Shown here: piece by piece, positions 63,237-64,000 of the stretch
Numbering within the stretch: the stretch's first letter is position 1
Layout of the letters: each line of letters begins with the position of its first letter
Assembly (NCBI RefSeq): GCF_037040815.1
Contig: NZ_CP146232.1
Location: 4,930,001-4,994,000, forward strand
Direction: 5' to 3'
DNA: 64,000 nucleotides
From: Pararoseomonas sp. SCSIO 73927
Lineage (GTDB): Bacteria; Pseudomonadota; Alphaproteobacteria; Acetobacterales; Acetobacteraceae
The notes under the pieces: generated by a model
Seen by the model: the letters and a program-made list of their open reading frames with translations, nothing else
What the model was told of the DNA's origin: nothing
The model's database searches: none
Made by a program: the position numbers and the translations under genes

Positions 63237-64000
63237 GTGACCCAAGACACAGGCATGGGCCGCCGCGGCCTTCTGTGGGCCGGAGCGGCGCTCGTCGCCG
63301 CGCCGCTCGCCCGCCCCGCCCTGGCGCAGCCCGCCTGGCCGGCGGGCCGGCCGATCGAGATCATCGTCGGCTTCGCGCCCGGCGGCGGTACCGACGTGAT
63401 GCTGCGCGCCCTGGCCCAGGCCCTCGCGGCGGAGCTGCCCGGCTCGAACTTCGTCATCAGCAACCGCCCCGGCGCGGGCGGAGAGACGGCCTACGCGCTG
63501 CTCCAGGCCGCACGGCCGGACGGCTTCACGATCGGCGGCCTGAACACGCCGGGCTATCTCTCCGTCCCGATCGAGCGCCGCGTGCGCTACGACCGGACGC
63601 GGATCCGGGCCATCGCCCGCCTGGTGGACGACCCCAGCGCGTTCGTCGTGCACCGGGATTCGCCGTACCGGACCCTCGCCGATCTCATCGCGGACGCGAA
63701 GCGGCGTCCCGGGCAGATCAGCGTGGGTTCCTCGGGGGTCGGCACCGACGACCATCTCGGCCTCACGCTGTTCCAGGCGGCCACGGGCACCGAGTTCATC
63801 CACGCGCCCTATGCAGGGGCGGGTCTGGTGAAGAACGCCGTGCTGGCGCGCCACATCGACGTGGCCGGGCTGAACCTCGGCGAGATTGGCATGCTCGGCC
63901 AGGACGCGCCCCCGTTGCGCCCGCTGGCGGGCATGGGAACGCATCGCTGGGACCTCATGCCGAACGTGCCGACCTTCCGCGAGGAGGGCCACGACGTGGT
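63237..64000 (+). CDS. Bug-type receptor (cut by window end)
   Basis: Fourth tripartite tricarboxylate receptor of the window, open to the right edge. GTG start with AGAGGAA upstream gives MTQDTGMGRRGLLWAGAALV, a signal with RR, cleaved near ARPALAQ. Mature start RPIEIIVGFAPGGGTDVMLR, then ISNRPGAGGETAYALL, GQISVGSSGVGTDDHLGLTL and LMPNVPTFREEGHDV at the edge. It follows the FAD/Fe-S dehydrogenase by 34 bp, so it probably belongs to the same unit and takes up that unit's substrate. Confidence 0.9.
   Translation, partial: MTQDTGMGRRGLLWAGAALVAAPLARPALAQPAWPAGRPIEIIVGFAPGGGTDVMLRALAQALAAELPGSNFVISNRPGAGGETAYALLQAARPDGFTIGGLNTPGYLSVPIERRVRYDRTRIRAIARLVDDPSAFVVHRDSPYRTLADLIADAKRRPGQISVGSSGVGTDDHLGLTLFQAATGTEFIHAPYAGAGLVKNAVLARHIDVAGLNLGEIGMLGQDAPPLRPLAGMGTHRWDLMPNVPTFREEGHDV

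Noticed and set aside
60035..63463. 1142-codon minus-strand open frame opposite the FAD/Fe-S dehydrogenase
   Set aside because: Antisense shadow of a long GC-rich gene; composition is Arg/His/Gly-biased with no domain.

Overview
This window comes from a very G+C-rich alphaproteobacterial chromosome. The best fit is Acetobacteraceae of the Roseomonas type. Reasons: the trpC-moaC-moeA-lexA order with an alphaproteobacterial-style SOS box (GAAC-N7-GAAC) before lexA, four Bug-type tripartite tricarboxylate transport receptors, several RraA/Hyu/RidA-type catabolic genes, and frequent GTG/TTG starts with 4-bp stop/start overlaps. This is inferred from gene content, not from a phylogeny. I see no IS element, integrase, phage gene or CRISPR array.

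Layout. 0-3.5 kb: trpC, moaC, moeA and lexA. 3.5-6.9 kb: an unrecognised two-gene operon (large beta/alpha protein plus SAM methyltransferase) just downstream of tRNA-Val(GAC). 7-13.6 kb: N-formylglutamate amidohydrolase, a strong small-RNA candidate on the minus strand (promoter, 5' hairpin, CCUCC motif, terminator), lytic transglycosylase, oxyR, D-aminoacylase, a small secreted Tyr/Arg-tailed protein, and a DHH phosphoesterase. 13.6-18.5 kb (minus): SDR-hyuA-hyuB-UPF0178 operon. 18.7-22.8 kb (plus): 2-hydroxyacid dehydrogenase, flavin reductase, nucleoside 2-deoxyribosyltransferase, tRNA-Ser(GGA), glycosyltransferase. 22.8-26 kb (minus): sugar-acid dehydratase, RraA-like protein, isochorismatase-family hydrolase. 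26.2-29.7 kb (plus): purine permease, Bug receptor, rutC, rutD. 29.7-35.3 kb: Mpo1-like protein, ABC exporter, MFS transporter, a hairpin-rich intergenic cassette, an exported FAH-family protein, dps. 35.5-48.6 kb: parE, FAD monooxygenase plus Bug receptor, topoisomerase IB, alpha/beta hydrolase, DEAD-box helicase with long charged tails, gcdH, a TrmA/RlmD-type RNA methyltransferase, and a metallo-beta-lactamase-fold hydrolase. 49-55.6 kb: ptsN-like gene followed by a complete six-gene Mrp/Pha cation/proton antiporter operon (fused AB, C, D, E, F, G). 55.6-64 kb: an IclR-linked catabolic cluster: lactonase, Bug receptor, RraA-like protein, hydroxyacid dehydrogenase, YdiJ-type FAD/Fe-S dehydrogenase, and a further Bug receptor cut by the window end.

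How the parts fit. Core functions (tryptophan, molybdopterin, SOS, topoisomerases, RNA modification) are interleaved with scavenging modules for organic acids, sugar acids, hydantoin-like compounds, pyrimidine-breakdown products and D-amino acid derivatives. Stress genes (oxyR, dps, lexA, Mrp, ptsN-like) are scattered among them. The most interesting signals outside annotated genes are the sRNA candidate near 8.1 kb, dispersed short tandem repeats (mostly 14-nt units) between genes, the four-hairpin cassette at 33.5-33.8 kb, and a perfect 8-bp-armed operator-like palindrome before the FAD monooxygenase.
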